Both the position numbers and the translations under genes were made by a program. DNA of 7,640 nt, taken from Chlorobium sp. (GTDB lineage: Bacteria; Bacteroidota; Chlorobiia; Chlorobiales; Chlorobiaceae). The DNA is taken from positions 1 through 7,640 of the forward strand of contig JAPHUN010000319.1 of assembly GCA_026193435.1 (NCBI GenBank). Direction: 5' to 3'. The notes beneath the pieces were generated by a model that worked only from the letters and a program-made list of their open reading frames with translations, did no database searches and was not told where the DNA came from. Positions 4,657 to 7,640 of the stretch are shown here, in pieces (within the stretch, counting starts at the first letter, position 1; the number at the start of each line of letters is the position of its first letter).

Positions 4657-4769
4657 CGGGAGGGAGGGAGTGATTCGCTTCGCTCACCCTTCGGGCAGCA
4701 ACGCATCGCGTGCTGTCCCAGCGGCATGGGCCGCTGGTCGAACCCTCTTTGCCGGGTTCGATCCTTCCC
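4657..4769 (-). repeat. tRNA-Ser-framed hairpin repeat, unit C
   Basis: A 113-base unit, almost the same length as unit A. On the minus strand it begins GGGAAGG and ends CCCTCCCG, an acceptor-like stem with one A-C mismatch and a G in the discriminator place. Plus-strand hairpins in order: GCTTCGC (4677-4683), CCCTTCGGG (4687-4695), CAGCA...TGCTG with inner CGC/GCG (4696-4715), CAGCGG/CCGCTG (4719-4724/4731-4736) and GAACCC/GGGTTC (4740-4745/4754-4759). It lies between the terminator of tRNA-Ser(GGA) and the promoter of tRNA-Ser(TGA), so it is not obviously inside a tRNA transcript. Confidence 0.72.
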
Positions 4770-4775
4770 TCAGTG

Positions 4776-4816
4776 TAAAACAAAATACCCCGGCCATGAC
4801 GGGGTATTTTGTTTTA
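4776..4816. terminator. Strong bidirectional terminator after tRNA-Ser(GGA)
   Basis: A perfect 17-bp inverted repeat (4776-4792 with 4800-4816) around a 7-base loop, with a CCCCG/CGGGG core and A-rich/T-rich outer arms. The hairpin starts two bases after the tRNA 3' end, so it ends the tRNA-Ser(GGA) transcript. Its symmetry would also stop plus-strand transcription. Confidence 0.93.
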
Positions 4817-4818
4817 TG

Positions 4819-4906
4819 CGGAGAGGGAGGGATTCGAACCCTCGAGGGCCGTTAGACCCTACCCGCTTTCCAGGCGAGCGCACTAGACCAACTATGCGAC
4901 CTCTCC
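4819..4906 (-). tRNA. tRNA-Ser(GGA)
   Basis: An 88-base class II tRNA. Acceptor GGAGAGG pairs perfectly with CCTCTCC and the discriminator is G. The D-arm is GCAT/GTGC. The anticodon loop CTGGAAA gives anticodon GGA, which reads UCC and UCU. The long variable arm has AGGG/CCCT. The T-arm is GAGGG-TTCGAAT-CCCTC. CCA is not encoded (flank CATA). Its acceptor 5' half and T-arm equal those of tRNA-Ser(GCT), while the D and anticodon arms differ. Confidence 0.97.
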
Positions 4907-4921
4907 AGATTTAGGGTGTGT

Positions 4922-4949
4922 AATGTACAATCTATTTTACTTTTTTAAA
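4922..4949 (-). promoter_or_regulatory. Weak candidate promoter for tRNA-Ser(GGA)
   Basis: On the minus strand TTTAAA (4949-4944) is 16 bases from TACATT (4927-4922). Transcription would start near 4915, about 9 bases before the mature tRNA. Both hexamers are imperfect, and the placement rests mainly on distance. Confidence 0.3.
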
Positions 4950-4993
4950 AGCTCATACACGACAAGAAAACCAGATCGAATATATTTATTTCA

Positions 4994-5009
4994 AATATTG
5001 ATCAATATT
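4994..5009. promoter_or_regulatory. 16-bp perfect palindrome in the guaB / tRNA-Ser intergenic region
   Basis: AATATTGATCAATATT is perfectly self-complementary. It lies 95 bases before the guaB start and about 88 bases before the divergent tRNA-Ser(GGA), so it could be an operator for either. The region is AT-rich, so chance is possible. Confidence 0.35.
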
Positions 5010-5091
5010 CGTTACCGGCACGTGGTTCCGATTGGGTTTCAGCAGTCACTTTCGTAAATTGGCAAAACTTATTGATGAACTCAATCCCTAA

Positions 5092-6597
<1,506 letters not shown>

Positions 6598-6623
6598 GAA
6601 TACCACGCACGTCCAAAAGAAGA

Positions 6624-6659
6624 GGCTGTTCCGGAGGATATACCGGGACCGCCTTTTTT
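6624..6659 (+). terminator. Intrinsic terminator of guaB
   Basis: GGCTGTTCCGG (6624-6634) pairs with CCGGGACCGCC (6643-6653), an 11-position stem with one T-C mismatch and one G-T, around an 8-base loop, followed by six T. It lies 26 bases after the guaB stop. Confidence 0.92.
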
Positions 6660-6713
6660 CAGTTACTATTCACGCCTTGCAGGGTGAACGGTGCAAAAAG
6701 CAAAATCGGCAAG

Positions 6714-7640
6714 ATGACCAAAACGAACAAGATCATATTCTTCACGTTTCTCATCGCATTGTTTCTGGGCGGATGCTCGGAACATCGTGATACGGGATTG
6801 TCACAACAGCAGATCGAGAAACTTGTTCTTGCAGCCAGACCATACGTTGAATCTGCGGATATCTGGGCGACAGCCATACAAGAAAGCCTCAAGGAACTCG
6901 GGCAACCCGTTGACAAGGAACATGTCTGCGCCGTGATTGCGATCATAAGACAGGAAAGCGGATTGACCACCGTCCCGAAAAACAGCGGCATGCCAACTAT
7001 CCTGCGGAAAAAGATCGAAAGTTCCGAATCTAACGAGCTCTTGCGATTCATCATTCAAAAGAGACTGGATCAAAACGCCTCCAATGGAAAGACATTCCGG
7101 GAAAACATCGACTCGGTTGCCAGTGAGCGGGATTTTGAACTGTGGTATAATGAGTTCACCTCTTCCGTGATAACCAGACCGATTCTTCTGGCGCTCAACA
7201 AGGATGTCAGCAATCTGGTAACCACCCTGGGATCGATGCAGGTATCCGTGAAATTCGCCGAGGCTTTCCCGAAAAAACCTCAAAACGTCGGGCATGGAAA
7301 CATTCGCGAAGTCCTCTACACCTGTAAAGGCGGTGTATTCTATGGAACGGCCTATCTGCTCGACTATCAGCACAACTACGATGACTGGAAATATGTCTTC
7401 GCCGATTACAACGCCGGCCGTTACACAAGCCGGAACGCCGGCTTCCAGAAAATGCTTGCCCGTCTGTCGCGCAATAAAATCGATCTTGACGGTGACCTGC
7501 TGAGTTATGAAAACGGCCGCCGTTCACCGTCCGTCACCTATCAGACGTTCATCGATCTATTGAAGAAAAATGGAATGGAGCTCGATGAAAAGACAATACA
7601 AAAGGAGTTCACGCAGGAAAAGAGCTTCAACTTCGAGAAA
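6714..7640 (+). CDS. DUF1615-type lipoprotein with lytic-transglycosylase-like motifs (runs off right edge)
   Basis: The first 309 residues are present; the frame is open to the window end. The N-terminus MTKTNKIIFFTFLIALFLGGC is a lipoprotein signal with Cys21 as the lipidated residue. The mature part has IIRQESGL (77-84), GSMQVSV (173-179) and DYNAGRYTSRNAGFQ (231-245). These correspond to the ES, GxMQ and YNAG motifs of SLT/goose-type lysozyme folds, with Glu81 the candidate catalytic acid. The overall pattern resembles DUF1615 envelope lipoproteins (the group of E. coli YaiW). Peptidoglycan cleavage is an inference from these motifs, not an established activity of the family. No clear Shine-Dalgarno site precedes ATG 6714. 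An in-frame GTG at 6684 would add 10 residues ahead of the signal peptide, so ATG is preferred. It is separated from guaB by a terminator. Confidence 0.82.
   Translation, partial: MTKTNKIIFFTFLIALFLGGCSEHRDTGLSQQQIEKLVLAARPYVESADIWATAIQESLKELGQPVDKEHVCAVIAIIRQESGLTTVPKNSGMPTILRKKIESSESNELLRFIIQKRLDQNASNGKTFRENIDSVASERDFELWYNEFTSSVITRPILLALNKDVSNLVTTLGSMQVSVKFAEAFPKKPQNVGHGNIREVLYTCKGGVFYGTAYLLDYQHNYDDWKYVFADYNAGRYTSRNAGFQKMLARLSRNKIDLDGDLLSYENGRRSPSVTYQTFIDLLKKNGMELDEKTIQKEFTQEKSFNFEK

Noticed and set aside
3901..4817. CRISPR-like array because of repeated blocks around the tRNA genes
   Set aside because: Only two exact 57-bp copies, irregular spacing, tRNA and terminator content, and no cas genes.
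4591..4914. Plus-strand 107-residue ORF containing RGRDSNPRG
   Set aside because: It is the antisense translation of tRNA-Ser(GGA), its terminator and unit C; RDSNPR-type peptides are a familiar artefact of serine/leucine tRNA genes.
6801..7373. Minus-strand 190-residue ORF
   Set aside because: Antisense to the DUF1615-type lipoprotein, which has a lipoprotein signal and family motifs in the plus frame.

Overview
This 7.6-kb window looks like chromosome of a green sulfur bacterium (Chlorobiales; Chlorobium, Prosthecochloris or a relative). That is inferred from how the IMP dehydrogenase and the cobalamin-binding radical SAM protein read, not from a database search. Base composition is intermediate, tRNA genes lack an encoded CCA end, and several genes lack a clear Shine-Dalgarno sequence.

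Layout. Minus strand, 1-3860: the N-terminal part of a B12-binding radical SAM protein that runs off the left edge; a 48-residue Lmo0937-type membrane peptide; a 484-base gene-poor gap with an 18-bp perfect palindrome; then a three-gene block, transcribed right to left: a zinc-free MDR/quinone-oxidoreductase-like dehydrogenase, a GyrI-like small-molecule-binding protein and a class D (OXA-type) beta-lactamase. A four-unit, 8-bp-period array lies in the beta-lactamase leader.

Minus strand, 3900-4906: a serine tRNA cluster holding three isoacceptors, Ser(GCT), Ser(TGA) and Ser(GGA), with terminators and at least one good stable-RNA promoter. Between and beside them lie three related, hairpin-rich units (A 3942-4055, B 4321-4429, C 4657-4769). 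Each is bounded by serine-tRNA acceptor or T-arm sequence. B is clearly a tRNA-Ser relic with an insert exactly in its T-loop and its anticodon region deleted. A and C align without gaps over a 70-base core, and their differences fall almost entirely in loops, a bulge or compensatory base pairs. This tRNA-Ser-associated repeat family is the most unusual thing in the window. A 57-bp exact direct repeat of the tRNA-Ser(GCT) 3' end plus its terminator indicates local duplication or an attachment-site-like event.

Plus strand, 4907-7640: an intergenic region with a 16-bp palindrome, a complete guaB (IMP dehydrogenase, first committed step of GMP synthesis) with a strong terminator, and a lipoprotein of the DUF1615 type with lytic-transglycosylase-like motifs that runs off the right edge.

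Functionally the window is a mixture: nucleotide metabolism (guaB), translation (tRNA-Ser set), envelope or beta-lactam-related functions (OXA-type enzyme, DUF1615 lipoprotein) and small stress-type proteins. No insertion sequence, CRISPR array, phage gene or integrase is visible.
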